Shown: positions 25,446-35,029 of the stretch, in pieces | Position numbering within the stretch: position 1 is the stretch's first letter | How the letters are laid out: the number at the start of each line of letters is the position of its first letter | Assembly: GCF_014334135.1 (NCBI RefSeq) | Contig: NZ_CP060497.1 | Location: 2,232,001-2,296,000, forward strand | Reading direction: 5' to 3' | DNA from: Olivibacter sp. SDN3 | GTDB lineage: Bacteria; Bacteroidota; Bacteroidia; Sphingobacteriales; Sphingobacteriaceae | DNA: 64,000 nt | Program-made: the position numbers and the translations under genes | The notes under the pieces: model-generated | Seen by the model: the letters and a program-made list of their open reading frames with translations, nothing else | The model's database searches: none | What the model was told of the DNA's origin: nothing

Positions 25446-28400
25446 ATGAAGCAAAAATTACTAATTAAAATCTGTTGTTTCCTGTTTTTTTGTGTGTCAA
25501 ATGCTTTTGCGCAGCAAAAAACCGTTACAGGTACAGTTTACGGCACAGAGGGGAGCCCTTTGCCGGGCGTAAGCGTTGTAGTCATGGGTACCGTACAAGG
25601 TACGATGACCGATGCGGATGGACATTATTCAATCGAAGTTGCGGAAGGCAATTCCCTGGTGTTCTCCTACATAGGTATGGTAAGTGCACAGCGGGAAGTA
25701 GGACCGGGAATCACGTCTATCGACATACAATTGGAAGCTGCGTCTTCTAATTTGGATGAGGTAATCGTGGTAGGTTATGGTACGCAAAGTAAAAGGAGGT
25801 TGACGGATAACATTGCCAAACTTTCCGCTTCCGATATCGCTGAAATTCCTTCTCCTGCTTTTCAGAACACACTGGCAGGGAAGGCAGCAGGTGTGCAGGT
25901 TACGCAAACTAACGGGAAAGTGGAAGGCGGTATTAATATCCGTATACGCGGTGTGGCAAGTGTAGGCGCCGGTTCTCAACCTTTGTATGTGCTGGATGGC
26001 ATGCCTCTGATTAATAGCGATGAGTCAAACAATTCAGCTCCACAAAACCCTTTACTGACCTTAAGCCCCAATGAAATAGAATCCATTGATATTTTGAAAG
26101 ATGCTTCGGCAGCAGCCATATACGGGTCCCGTGGTGCAAATGGTGTCGTTTTGATTACCACCAAGCGTGGGAAATCGGGTACAAGCAATATTTCCGCAAA
26201 TGTTTCGCATGGTTTCAGTAGCCCTACAAACAAAAGAGAGTGGTTAAATGCCGCAGAATATGTGGAGTTAATCGGCGAATCCTTACGGAATAGGTACGGT
26301 GAAGAGGATGGAACCGAGCGTTTGGAATCTTTTTTAGACTATTACTCAGCTGGAACCGATTGGCGAAATGGGGAGGTGGATACCGATTGGCAGAGTGAGG
26401 CGCTGCGAAATGGGTATGTAACAGATGGTGATTTAGCGTTTTCCGGTGGTAACGAAAAGACCAGCTATTTCTTTTCCGGTGCTTACAACAATACCAAAGG
26501 TATCATACGTGGCAATGATCTGGATCGGATCACTTCCCGTGCTAACGTGTCGCATAAATTCAGCGACAAATTTACAGCTGGAGCCAATCTTAGTTTTTCA
26601 AGGACAACCATTGACCGTATCGCGAACGATAATGCTTTCGTTACCCCCATGCAAGCCGTAGCCCTGTCTCCAATATCGCCTGCTTATTTGCCGGATGGAG
26701 AACCAAATGGCAATACCGTATACGCAAACTTTTTACTGCACGATAAATATGCTTTTTATCGTACGAATATCCGACGGGTAACCGGTAAGGCTTTTGGTGA
26801 ATATCGGTTTTTGCCTGAGCTTAAGTTCAATACAGATTTTGGATACGATTTATATTATCAGACGGAAGATAATTACACAGGGCGCTTGGCGCCGTTCCAA
26901 TCCACCAATGGAGAGGGCTATGCTTCCAGCGTAGGTACAGAATCTTATATCACCAGTAATTATTTTACGTTTAGCAAAAACTTTAACAGCGTGCATGACC
27001 TCGAAGTGGTTGCTGGTATGGAGTATAACGATACCCGCAGACGCTTTCAAAGTGTAACAGGAATTCAATTTCCTTCGGATGACTTCCAAACAATTGATGG
27101 GGCCGCTGAAATTACCGCGGGCAGTGGATCGAATACGGGCTACAGTTTCTTGTCTTACTTTGCCCGTGGAACGTATGCCTTCAATGATAAATATTTATTG
27201 AAGGCCAGTGTGCGGCGGGATGGGTCTTCCCGTTTTGGTCGCAATTACCGTTATGGAACGTTCTCCGCCGTGTCTGCAGGGTGGATCCTGTCGGAAGAGA
27301 ACTTCCTGAAAGATTCGCAAACCCTGTCTTTTCTGAAACTAAGAGCGAGCTGGGGCCAATCCGGGAATGCGGAGATTGATGATTTTGCCTCACGGGCATT
27401 ATTTAATGCGGTTACTTACAATCAACGTCCAGGGATAGCACCTATACAGGCAGCCAATCCATTTTTAACTTGGGAAAGTGTCGATCAATATGATGTGGGA
27501 GTAGAATATGGGTTTTTGGATAACCGTATTTCGGGAGAGATCGATTATTATGTTAAGCAGTCGGACGGACTATTATTTGATGTACCGCTACCGGGCACAT
27601 CGGGTATCCGTACCCTTACCCAAAATATTGGTTTAATGGAAAATAAAGGATGGGAATTTGTTGTTAACACGGAGAATGTAGCAAAAGATGATTTCAAATG
27701 GAATACCAGTTTTAATATTTCCAATAATCGAAACCGTATAAAGGAACTACCTAATGGAGTAGATGTCATAACTGGCCAAAATATCCTTCGGGAAAATGAA
27801 GTACTCAACGCATTCTACTTGGTAGAATATGCCGGTGTGGACCCGGCCAATGGAGATGCTTTATATTACCTGAATTCCGATAATGGAGATGGCACGATCA
27901 ATAGGGAAACGACCAATAGCTTCAATGCGGCTAACCGTATCGTTGCTGGCTCACCGATTCCGAACTGGATAGGTGGTTTAACCAATACCATGCAGTACAA
28001 AGCGTTCGATTTCAGCTTCACCTTTCAGGGAGAATGGGGAGCAAGTATTTATAATTCGGGAGGTGTTTATCAATCGGCTAATGGTGATTATTACGACAAT
28101 CAGTCGCGCGATCAGTTGCGCAGATGGCAGAACCCCGGTGATATAACCGATGTTCCACAGGCACGCTTTGGCTTAGGAAACGGCGCTGTGAATTCAACAA
28201 GATACCTGCAAAAAGCGAATTTTATCCGCTTGAGGAATCTGAATTTGGGTTATACCATTCCTCGTAGTGCCACCGAAAGAATAGGGGTGAAAACCTTGCG
28301 AGTGTATTTCACGGCATTCAACCTGCTTACCTTTACTAATTATGATGGTTATGACCCTGAAGCAAGAAGTGATGCTGATGGAACGAATCCTGCAGGAACT

Positions 28401-28478
28401 TCAGTTGCCAGAGGATTGGATTTTTACTCGGCCCCTGCAGCCAAAACATATTCATTTGGTGTTAATATAGGTTTTTAG
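25446..28478 (+). CDS. SusC/RagA-family TonB-dependent outer-membrane transporter
   Basis: A 1010-aa outer-membrane barrel protein. A signal peptide ends near residue 22 (NAFAQ). A carboxypeptidase-regulatory-like domain follows (about 26-105, VTGTVYGTEGSPLPGVSVVV). The plug starts with VIVVGYGTQSKR (about 106-117) and carries LKDASAAAIYGSRGANGV, the SusC signature. The rest is the 22-strand barrel, ending in a terminal Phe (GVNIGF). There is no STN domain, so signalling to an anti-sigma factor is not expected. It imports oligomers too large for porins, using TonB energy and the SusD partner encoded 10 bp downstream. No enzyme gene adjoins it, so the substrate is unknown. Confidence 0.95.
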   Translation: MKQKLLIKICCFLFFCVSNAFAQQKTVTGTVYGTEGSPLPGVSVVVMGTVQGTMTDADGHYSIEVAEGNSLVFSYIGMVSAQREVGPGITSIDIQLEAASSNLDEVIVVGYGTQSKRRLTDNIAKLSASDIAEIPSPAFQNTLAGKAAGVQVTQTNGKVEGGINIRIRGVASVGAGSQPLYVLDGMPLINSDESNNSAPQNPLLTLSPNEIESIDILKDASAAAIYGSRGANGVVLITTKRGKSGTSNISANVSHGFSSPTNKREWLNAAEYVELIGESLRNRYGEEDGTERLESFLDYYSAGTDWRNGEVDTDWQSEALRNGYVTDGDLAFSGGNEKTSYFFSGAYNNTKGIIRGNDLDRITSRANVSHKFSDKFTAGANLSFSRTTIDRIANDNAFVTPMQAVALSPISPAYLPDGEPNGNTVYANFLLHDKYAFYRTNIRRVTGKAFGEYRFLPELKFNTDFGYDLYYQTEDNYTGRLAPFQSTNGEGYASSVGTESYITSNYFTFSKNFNSVHDLEVVAGMEYNDTRRRFQSVTGIQFPSDDFQTIDGAAEITAGSGSNTGYSFLSYFARGTYAFNDKYLLKASVRRDGSSRFGRNYRYGTFSAVSAGWILSEENFLKDSQTLSFLKLRASWGQSGNAEIDDFASRALFNAVTYNQRPGIAPIQAANPFLTWESVDQYDVGVEYGFLDNRISGEIDYYVKQSDGLLFDVPLPGTSGIRTLTQNIGLMENKGWEFVVNTENVAKDDFKWNTSFNISNNRNRIKELPNGVDVITGQNILRENEVLNAFYLVEYAGVDPANGDALYYLNSDNGDGTINRETTNSFNAANRIVAGSPIPNWIGGLTNTMQYKAFDFSFTFQGEWGASIYNSGGVYQSANGDYYDNQSRDQLRRWQNPGDITDVPQARFGLGNGAVNSTRYLQKANFIRLRNLNLGYTIPRSATERIGVKTLRVYFTAFNLLTFTNYDGYDPEARSDADGTNPAGTSVARGLDFYSAPAAKTYSFGVNIGF

Positions 28479-28488
28479 AAGAAAGAAA

Positions 28489-29856
28489 ATGAAAAGATTT
28501 AGCTATAAATATAAGATGGTAGCATTAGGCCTTATACTATGCGGTCTAATGGCCTGTAATAAACGACTGGACATCGAACCGGAACAGTCTATTCCCACAG
28601 AAGTCGCTTTGTCAACGTCCCAAAACATTGAAAATCTTCTTACGGGTGCTTATAATAGAGCAGGGAGAATAGATATGTATGGAGGACGCTTACAACTGCT
28701 GTCGGATCTCTATGGATTTACGGATCAAGCAGCTTGGTACGGCACCTTTCAACAACCCAGACAGGTTTTTAACAAAAGTGTCTTGGTCGATAATTCATTC
28801 GTCAGTGCTTATTGGCTGGACGCCTACACCTTAGTTAATATGACAAATTTGATTATTGATCACCTGGAAATTGTTGATGAGGATATTCGAGCAGATGTTT
28901 CGGGAGGGGCTAAGTTTTTGCGAGGGCTGACTTATTTCGATCTGGTAAGAATGTTCGGTGCTCCTTATGAAGAAGGTCAAGCAAATAGTCAGCTTGGTGT
29001 ACCAATTGCCTTAAGTGGCATTGTTGATTATACCGGAAACTTGGAAGTGGCACGCAATACCGTTCAGGAAGTATATGCACAGGTGATCACAGATTTGAAC
29101 GATGCGTTTGAGGAATTACCAGAGTCGAATGGCGCTTTAGCAAATAGATACACGGCTAAAGCACTACTAGCCCGTGTCTACTTACAGCAGGGAAACTATG
29201 CGGAAGCAAGAGATGCTGCCGACGAAGTGATCCTTAACAGTGGCCATTCACTCACTAATACCTATGCAGCAGCTTTCAATAATGATGCGAATTCCAGCGA
29301 AGATCTATTCGCGATTCAGGTAACCAGTCAGGATGATGCAGTGACCCGAGAGAACCAGCTTATCGTGCATTATGCTGATCAGGCAAACGGAGGTCGCGGG
29401 GGCGATGTGGCGGTAGAGGGCTACGTGGATCTGTTTGACTCTGATACCGACGTGCGTGGTGACTTCTTCTATGTGAGTAGAGACTATGGTGATTTACTGA
29501 CGTCTAAGTATACCAACCAGTTTGGCAACATTCCCGTCATTCGTCTTGCCGAAATGTATTTGATAAGAGCCGAAGCAAATTTACGCTTGGGTACAAGCAT
29601 TGGTGCTTCGCCGGCAGCGGATATCAATACTATCCGTAGTCGTGCAAATGCCAGTTCAAAATCATCGGTGACTTTGGATGACATTCTGTTGGAACGGGAG
29701 CTTGAACTTGCTTTTGAAGGTTTCTTGATTCACGATTTGAAAAGAACAGGTCGTGCCATAGGAGAATTCTCTTATGATAATAACGCATTAGTATATCCAA
29801 TTCCACAAAGAGAGATGGATGCCAACTCCTTATTGGTACAAAACCCAGGTTACTGA
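28489..29856 (+). CDS. SusD/RagB-family nutrient-binding lipoprotein
   Basis: A 455-aa surface lipoprotein with lipobox LMACNKR (Cys at about 24). The SusD-like N-terminal part and the TPR-like helices are visible (FLRGLTYFDLVRMFGAPY; AKALLARVYLQQGNYAEARDAA). The C-terminal domain has the standard ending (ELELAFEGFLIHDLKRTG, YPIPQREMDANSLLVQNPGY). SusD caps the SusC barrel and delivers ligand. At 455 residues it is on the short side. It shares a transcript with the upstream susC gene and is followed by a strong terminator, so the pair forms a two-gene operon. Confidence 0.95.
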   Translation: MKRFSYKYKMVALGLILCGLMACNKRLDIEPEQSIPTEVALSTSQNIENLLTGAYNRAGRIDMYGGRLQLLSDLYGFTDQAAWYGTFQQPRQVFNKSVLVDNSFVSAYWLDAYTLVNMTNLIIDHLEIVDEDIRADVSGGAKFLRGLTYFDLVRMFGAPYEEGQANSQLGVPIALSGIVDYTGNLEVARNTVQEVYAQVITDLNDAFEELPESNGALANRYTAKALLARVYLQQGNYAEARDAADEVILNSGHSLTNTYAAAFNNDANSSEDLFAIQVTSQDDAVTRENQLIVHYADQANGGRGGDVAVEGYVDLFDSDTDVRGDFFYVSRDYGDLLTSKYTNQFGNIPVIRLAEMYLIRAEANLRLGTSIGASPAADINTIRSRANASSKSSVTLDDILLERELELAFEGFLIHDLKRTGRAIGEFSYDNNALVYPIPQREMDANSLLVQNPGY

Positions 29857-29889
29857 TACCCAAGAGAGCCTCTAGATTTACCTAAAATG

Positions 29890-29944
29890 AGCTGTCCAGA
29901 AGTGGCTGTTGTAGAACTAGCCACTCTTGGACAGCTTCTTTTTT
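29890..29944 (+). terminator. Intrinsic terminator after the susC/susD pair
   Basis: Outer arms AGCTGTCCA (29890-29898) and TGGACAGCT (29928-29936) and inner arms AGTGGCT / AGCCACT form a long interrupted stem. A TTCTTTTTT tail follows. Confidence 0.88.
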
Positions 29945-30035
29945 ATACTGCAAATTTAAATTTTGGTATTTGAACTTTTTGAAGGCTCAACAATTAAACG
30001 GCTGTTTTTATCCCCGATCGCTAAGTAATAGAAAC

Positions 30036-30917
30036 TTAATTTGGTAGGACTTGCTTCACCAATAAAATACTTAAGTGCGTTGATCGCTGTATCAATTCAT
30101 TGGCCACACTGCCCATAAAAAGTCCGGTCAGTGAGCTAGCACCCTTTACACCTAGGATGAGTGTTGCCGCTCCAGATCGCTCCGCATATTGTATGATTGT
30201 AGAAGCAATGTTTTTCTCTTGAGCATCAACAACGGTTAAGGGGGGCAGATCCGGATGCGCCTTTGCCCATTTTTTTTGTTTTGCCTGGGTCTCTTCTTTC
30301 AATATCTTCTTGATTTCCTTTTCACTGGGTCCAGGGAAAAATTGCCAGGATATTTTTGCTATATGAATAGGCTCAAAAGTAAGTTGCTCTTGTTGGTTGT
30401 GATGCAGGAGCTGTTGCCCAATGCGGCCTACAATTTGGCTATACTTGGAAAAATCAATAGCTCCAATAATTTTTTTTGGAGAATGATCAAAGGTTTCCGG
30501 AACCAACAGCGTAGCGCAAGGAAGCATTCTGATTAACTTTTGAGGAAGCCCCCCGCTACCTTCATGTTCCTGCTTATTACCGAGTAATACGAGGTGGGGA
30601 CTTATCCTTTTACTAATGTCCAAAAAGGCAGTTTCACTAAAAGATGAAGTGGTAACAGTTATTTGGTAAGGCTCCTCTATAAGGTAGCCTTTGCTGATGA
30701 GTGCACTTAATTTTTTGCTCACACTAGCCTTTATTTTTTCCAACATCTCGGGCGATCGTAGTTCTTCAGGGAGCTCACTCACTTTTACATTATGTAAGAA
30801 GGTGATGTGGGCAATAGGATATAACTTACGTGCAACCGAAAGATAGTCGATAAGTGCAGCGTCCATTTCTGAGAGGTCAAGCCCCATAAGAAGACGTATG
30901 CTTTTTGCTGGTTCCAT
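30036..30917 (-). CDS. Tandem-domain universal stress protein (UspA family)
   Basis: A 293-aa cytoplasmic protein made of two Usp-like halves. The N-terminal half (RLLMGLDLSEMDAALIDYL) has lost most of the nucleotide loop. The C-terminal half ends with the ATP-binding pattern G-x2-G-x9-G-S (G256, G259, G269, S270; GVKGASSLTGLFMGS), so that domain probably binds ATP. It lies 18 bp downstream of the BCCT transporter gene and is likely co-transcribed, which suggests a role tied to osmotic or energy stress or to transporter control. Usp genes beside transporters are common; the specific function is inferred. Confidence 0.88.
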   Translation of the reverse strand: MEPAKSIRLLMGLDLSEMDAALIDYLSVARKLYPIAHITFLHNVKVSELPEELRSPEMLEKIKASVSKKLSALISKGYLIEEPYQITVTTSSFSETAFLDISKRISPHLVLLGNKQEHEGSGGLPQKLIRMLPCATLLVPETFDHSPKKIIGAIDFSKYSQIVGRIGQQLLHHNQQEQLTFEPIHIAKISWQFFPGPSEKEIKKILKEETQAKQKKWAKAHPDLPPLTVVDAQEKNIASTIIQYAERSGAATLILGVKGASSLTGLFMGSVANELIQRSTHLSILLVKQVLPN

Positions 30918-30935
30918 GACTATATTAATAAATGA

Positions 30936-32516
30936 TCATTCTTTTTCATCCAATAAATCCTGTATGATGTCGCGATAACTCCTTTCCTGATGTACCTGTA
31001 ATTTTTTTTGCTTACGTCGGTATGCTTCCTCTAAACCTTGATAAAGACTGTAACACATGATCAATAGGATAATAGCAAAAGGCAGGCCGGCAATAATAAC
31101 CGCAGTCTGTAGGGCTTCCAATCCGCCACCCCATAAAAGCACAATAGCGATGATACCCTGTAAAAATGCCCAAAATATGCGCTGAATTACTGGGGTTTGT
31201 GGAGCATTGCCTGAAGTAATGTTGTCTACTACCAGCGCGCCCGAATCGGAGGAAGTGATAAAAAAGAATGCTACTAGCAGAATGGCCAGCACGGAGAGTA
31301 AGCCTGTCCACGGTATTTTTTGTAAGAAAACGAACAAGGCTGTAGACAGATTGTCTTTCACTGCAGTGACCAAGCTGCTATCCCCGTCAAGGATGAAATG
31401 TAGTGCTGTACCACCAAAAATAGTCATCCACAAGAGCGTAATCAGTGCTGGAGCAAGAAGAACACCTAACACAAATTCTCTTACGGTTCGTCCTTTGGAT
31501 ATGCGTGCAATAAAGCTACCCACAAATGGTGACCAAGCGATCCACCAGGCCCAATAAAATACAGTCCATTTGTTTTGCCATCCGCTATCGCTATAAGCAT
31601 CGTTCCACGTACTTATTTCAATTAAATCGGCCAGGTAAGCTCCCGTGTGCTGAAAATAACTCTTCAGCAGAAAAACAGAAGGACCCAGGCAAAAAACCAA
31701 AAGCATCAATACCAATGCCATGATCATATTCCCCTGACTTAGCAGCTTAATACCCTTGTCGAGACCAGATACCACTGATAATGTCGCTATGGAAATGACA
31801 ACAAGAATGAGCCAGGCCTGTAGACTAATGGATATATCCCAACCGAATAGAAAGTTGAGTCCGGCATTCATCTGCTGCACACCTAAGCCCAGAGAAGTAG
31901 ACAAGCCAAAGATGGTAGCTATAACAGAAAAAATATCGATAATGTGCCCCCACCATCCATGAATCCGTTCACCCAGAAAGGGGTAGAATAACGAGCGGAA
32001 GGTAAGTGGAAGTTTGCTGTTAAAAGAGAAAAAGGCCAATGCCAATCCTACCAGTGAATAAATGCCCCAAGCATGTAGCCCCCAATGTAAACTAGTAAAT
32101 TCCATAGACTGCATGGCCCTGACCGCGGGGTCTGCTGTCGGTCTGGGTGGTTCCGAAAAGTGAGATACAGGCTCCGCTACACTAAAGAACATAATGCCTA
32201 TGCCCATACCAGCACTGAACAGCATGGCAAACCAGGCTAAAGTGCTGAACTCAGGTTCGGCATGATCTCCTCCTAAGCGAATGTTCCCATATTTGCTAAA
32301 AGCTAGGTATAGGCAGTAAATCAATATGAAGTTAACCGCTAAGATAAAAAACCATCCTAAATTATCGGTAATGGCCAACTGGGCACTGGCGAACCATTCA
32401 TCTATCGATTCCTGAAAGAATAAGCAGAAACCTATGCTCGCAATTATGAATGATAACGATGTGTAGAAGACAGGTCTGTTTACTACCAATCTGAAGGACG
32501 TAATATTTTTTAGCAT
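30936..32516 (-). CDS. BCCT-family betaine/choline/carnitine-type transporter
   Basis: A 526-aa inner-membrane transporter with about 12 membrane helices. Family hallmarks are [18 protein letters not shown], in place of the usual GMGIG..F..(A/G)EP, and the tryptophan-rich signature [20 protein letters not shown] followed by [16 protein letters not shown] carriers import trimethylammonium compounds with Na+ or H+. The C-terminal tail is charged ([16 protein letters not shown]), as in osmosensing members. The frame can be extended to a TTG at 32543; ATG 32516 gives a normal N-terminus. No betaine-synthesis genes adjoin, so uptake as an osmoprotectant is the simplest role. Confidence 0.93.
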   Translation of the reverse strand: MLKNITSFRLVVNRPVFYTSLSFIIASIGFCLFFQESIDEWFASAQLAITDNLGWFFILAVNFILIYCLYLAFSKYGNIRLGGDHAEPEFSTLAWFAMLFSAGMGIGIMFFSVAEPVSHFSEPPRPTADPAVRAMQSMEFTSLHWGLHAWGIYSLVGLALAFFSFNSKLPLTFRSLFYPFLGERIHGWWGHIIDIFSVIATIFGLSTSLGLGVQQMNAGLNFLFGWDISISLQAWLILVVISIATLSVVSGLDKGIKLLSQGNMIMALVLMLLVFCLGPSVFLLKSYFQHTGAYLADLIEISTWNDAYSDSGWQNKWTVFYWAWWIAWSPFVGSFIARISKGRTVREFVLGVLLAPALITLLWMTIFGGTALHFILDGDSSLVTAVKDNLSTALFVFLQKIPWTGLLSVLAILLVAFFFITSSDSGALVVDNITSGNAPQTPVIQRIFWAFLQGIIAIVLLWGGGLEALQTAVIIAGLPFAIILLIMCYSLYQGLEEAYRRKQKKLQVHQERSYRDIIQDLLDEKE

Positions 32517-32540
32517 AGTGAGTGATTTGCTTCGATGGTA

Positions 32541-32575
32541 CAAAATATACGAAAATCATTATTGGAGCAACAAAA
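32541..32575 (-). promoter_or_regulatory. Candidate promoter of the BCCT/Usp operon
   Basis: Read on the minus strand, a TTTTGTTG (32575-32568) could be the -33 element and TATATTTTG (32549-32541) the -7 box, 18 bp apart, with the BCCT ATG at 32516. The -33 lies in one arm of an inverted repeat, CAACAAA-N11-TTTGTTG (32568-32592), which could be a regulator site. Confidence 0.35.
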
Positions 32576-32686
32576 CAAATGATAATTTGTTGAAACAGCT
32601 CGTGTTTAAATGAGAAGCGGCCTCGTTATGCTCATGATATGTTGTTAATAAAAAGATATGACGGTTAAAATATTTTTCATAAAGCA

Positions 32687-33850
32687 TTAATTTATTTCAA
32701 GTTCATCTTTTGTCGGTAATGTCGAAAATGGATGATGAGGTTCTGTTTGATACCAAAACGCAACAGAACTGATGTCTGATTGCTGCGTGCGATACATCAG
32801 ATCGTTTTTGAGACCAAGATCCTGAATAGTTACTTTGAGGTCTTTATCGAAACGAATGGGATCCATAATGTGCCAGCGATACATGCCGAAACGCTGCTGG
32901 GATTGATATACACCATCAGGTTTAATAACTTGATGTAAGCCGGCATAGGCTGTGGAGAAGGGAACATACTGACCTTCCACTTCAAAACAATAAGAGCCCC
33001 CGAAATAGTCTTCTGTACCTGTTCCGCTGATGGTAGGGAAGGCGCTGTCGCCATCGAGATAAAACTTGACTTCTCCTTCACCCCACCAGCCTTTGTTATT
33101 GGTGCCCCAAGCAATGTACGTGCCTACATAATGGCCTTTACCTTTGATATCTGTTACAATGGTATGCAATGCTTTCTCGGTTGGGTTTGACCGCTGGAAC
33201 TGGGCATGGAAATAGGCGGCGTCAGTCGGAACTTCCGTTAGGGTATAGTCGATTTGGTAAAACAAAACCATCTGCTCAGTAGCTATGTTTTCTACAGTTA
33301 CCCTGCACTTTTTCCGAAAAGGCATCGGCCAGTAGCAGTTGAACGCACTTCCAGGGTTAACGGTTACCGGTATAGAATTTAGGTGTGCGTATTGACTCCA
33401 ACCCATGCCGAAGAAATCACCTAGCGGACACTCTACCGACGGAGCTTCTTCTCCATCCCAATATATCCGAAGGATGGAAAAACGCCAATTACCCGTAGCT
33501 GTCATCCAGATATGTTGAATAGCTCCCGGGCCTTCCATATCAGCGATAGTGAACGTCTCACCGGACTCGATTTTGATATACGGATTAAGTTTCCACCCCT
33601 GTCCTAAATGTTTAGCGGAAGGGGCATTATTGGCTCGGTTTCTATGCACGCTGTCGGCTAAAGTGGCTTTGGCTCCATCACCCTTACCTCCTGTGAAGTT
33701 CTCAGGGGTAATGGACCTTGTTTTTGCGTCTGATAAACGGTAAATGTTACCCATGTTTAATTGGAGGCCATCGAATGGATAAGACTGCCGTGCCCAACTA
33801 AATGAATAGGCTATGAGGTATAAAAACATGACAGAAAATAAAGCTTTCAT
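32687..33850 (-). CDS. GH172-family (DUF2961) glycoside hydrolase, secreted
   Basis: A 387-aa protein with a signal peptide (about 1-20) and a DUF2961 domain across the rest. Signatures are NMGNIYRLSDAKTRSITPEN, GPGAIQHIWMT, CPLGDFFGMGW, WWGEGEVKFYLDGD (about 255-268) and GTGTEDYFGGSY (276-287). The Glu residues near 258-260 and at 280 are the candidate catalytic pair. Characterised GH172 enzymes act on furanosides: difructose dianhydride I and alpha-D-arabinofuranosides. They assemble as trimers or larger. The gene follows a PhyH-type gene by 42 bp on the same strand. The substrate is probably an arabinofuranose- or fructofuranose-containing glycan. Confidence 0.88.
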   Translation of the reverse strand: MKALFSVMFLYLIAYSFSWARQSYPFDGLQLNMGNIYRLSDAKTRSITPENFTGGKGDGAKATLADSVHRNRANNAPSAKHLGQGWKLNPYIKIESGETFTIADMEGPGAIQHIWMTATGNWRFSILRIYWDGEEAPSVECPLGDFFGMGWSQYAHLNSIPVTVNPGSAFNCYWPMPFRKKCRVTVENIATEQMVLFYQIDYTLTEVPTDAAYFHAQFQRSNPTEKALHTIVTDIKGKGHYVGTYIAWGTNNKGWWGEGEVKFYLDGDSAFPTISGTGTEDYFGGSYCFEVEGQYVPFSTAYAGLHQVIKPDGVYQSQQRFGMYRWHIMDPIRFDKDLKVTIQDLGLKNDLMYRTQQSDISSVAFWYQTEPHHPFSTLPTKDELEIN

Positions 33851-33892
33851 AAATATAGATCTACATCGTACTCATCAAATAATTACTATATG

Positions 33893-34789
33893 CTATTGGC
33901 TTAACGCGGATTCTGGGTTTAACAATGGAAAGAATTGGCCTTGCATTTTTTCTCCTTTGTGGATTATGGGGACGCCTTGTAATACCTCTTCATTGCTGTT
34001 GGATAGGGTGCCATCGGCAAAAACATTTAGTACAAGGGCCCGGCGTGAACGGTCGGAAGTGTTGGCGTACGATCCATGCACGAGAAGTGGGTGATGAAAG
34101 GTTCCATATCCTTGCTTCATGACTATTGGGATAGGCTGAAAAGCCTGCTTTTGCTGATCATCGAGGTAGTCGAAAAGACCTTCCATATCTCCTGCTAGCT
34201 CTGGCTTGTCTAAGAGACCCCATTTATGGCTTCCGGGAACATAGTAGAGACAACCGTTTTCGGTACTGGCGTCGTCTAAACCCATCCAGCAGGTGAGGTG
34301 TTGCATGGGTACGGTACGCGTCCAGTAGGAATAATCCTGATGCCAAGCTACGACACCGCCGTGCTGTGCCGGTTTACAAAAAAGCTGATCATGCCAAAAC
34401 CGTATCCTTTGCCCGTTCAATAACTGTTTTGCTGCCACGACAAAAGCAGGGTTCCACAGTACGTCGTGGAAACCGGGACTTATACGCCAAGCGCCAAGGG
34501 CGTGGAAAAGTATAGCATTGGGGTCTGTCGACTCATTGGAGTTGAATTCATAAAATAGCTGGTTGCCGGGATGCGAAGGGTCGGTTATTGCTGCAAGCTC
34601 GTTATTCAGTGCCGCTACCTGTTGATCATTCAGCAGCTTGATATTGCTGAGATAGCCATATTCATGAAAGAAATCAACTTGCTCCTGGGTCAAACGGTAC
34701 TGCTCCCAATCTTTTGGGCTTTGGGGCCATTGGAATAAATCGGTTATTTGTTCGTGATAGTGGGAAAGATCTTTTGCTGTTGTCTTCAT
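33893..34789 (-). CDS. Phytanoyl-CoA dioxygenase (PhyH)-family Fe(II)/2-oxoglutarate oxygenase
   Basis: A 298-aa soluble protein of the PhyH group. The iron ligands are H150 and D152 (AWHQDYSYW) and H238 (HPLLVHGS); R249/R250 is placed to hold 2-oxoglutarate. All three ligands are present, so it should be active. There is no signal peptide, so it is cytoplasmic. Bacterial members hydroxylate varied small molecules; the substrate cannot be told. It is divergent from an AraC regulator (240 bp apart) and upstream of the GH172 gene, so it may handle a released sugar or an attached group inside the cell. Confidence 0.87.
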   Translation of the reverse strand: MKTTAKDLSHYHEQITDLFQWPQSPKDWEQYRLTQEQVDFFHEYGYLSNIKLLNDQQVAALNNELAAITDPSHPGNQLFYEFNSNESTDPNAILFHALGAWRISPGFHDVLWNPAFVVAAKQLLNGQRIRFWHDQLFCKPAQHGGVVAWHQDYSYWTRTVPMQHLTCWMGLDDASTENGCLYYVPGSHKWGLLDKPELAGDMEGLFDYLDDQQKQAFQPIPIVMKQGYGTFHHPLLVHGSYANTSDRSRRALVLNVFADGTLSNSNEEVLQGVPIIHKGEKMQGQFFPLLNPESALSQ

Positions 34790-35029
34790 CTTTTACTTTC
34801 AGTTTTAATCCAGGTTCCGCGTTAGGAGTTCAAACGAATGCGGATTTTGGTGTTAATAGATCGTCAAATTTAAATGCCTGTAAGGCTTTTGTATTTGCTG
34901 ATCTTAACAAAAGAGTAACCTATTTTGCATTAAATTGTAGGTGTTTGTTTCAAAAAATATAAAATTAAGGTATATTTACGCAAGGCAATTTGCCCTAACC
35001 AATTCCAAATACCTAACATAGTTTCTTCG

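Noticed and set aside
32517-32543. N-terminal extension of the BCCT protein from a TTG
   Set aside because: It runs into the likely promoter region; ATG 32516 gives a normal transporter N-terminus.
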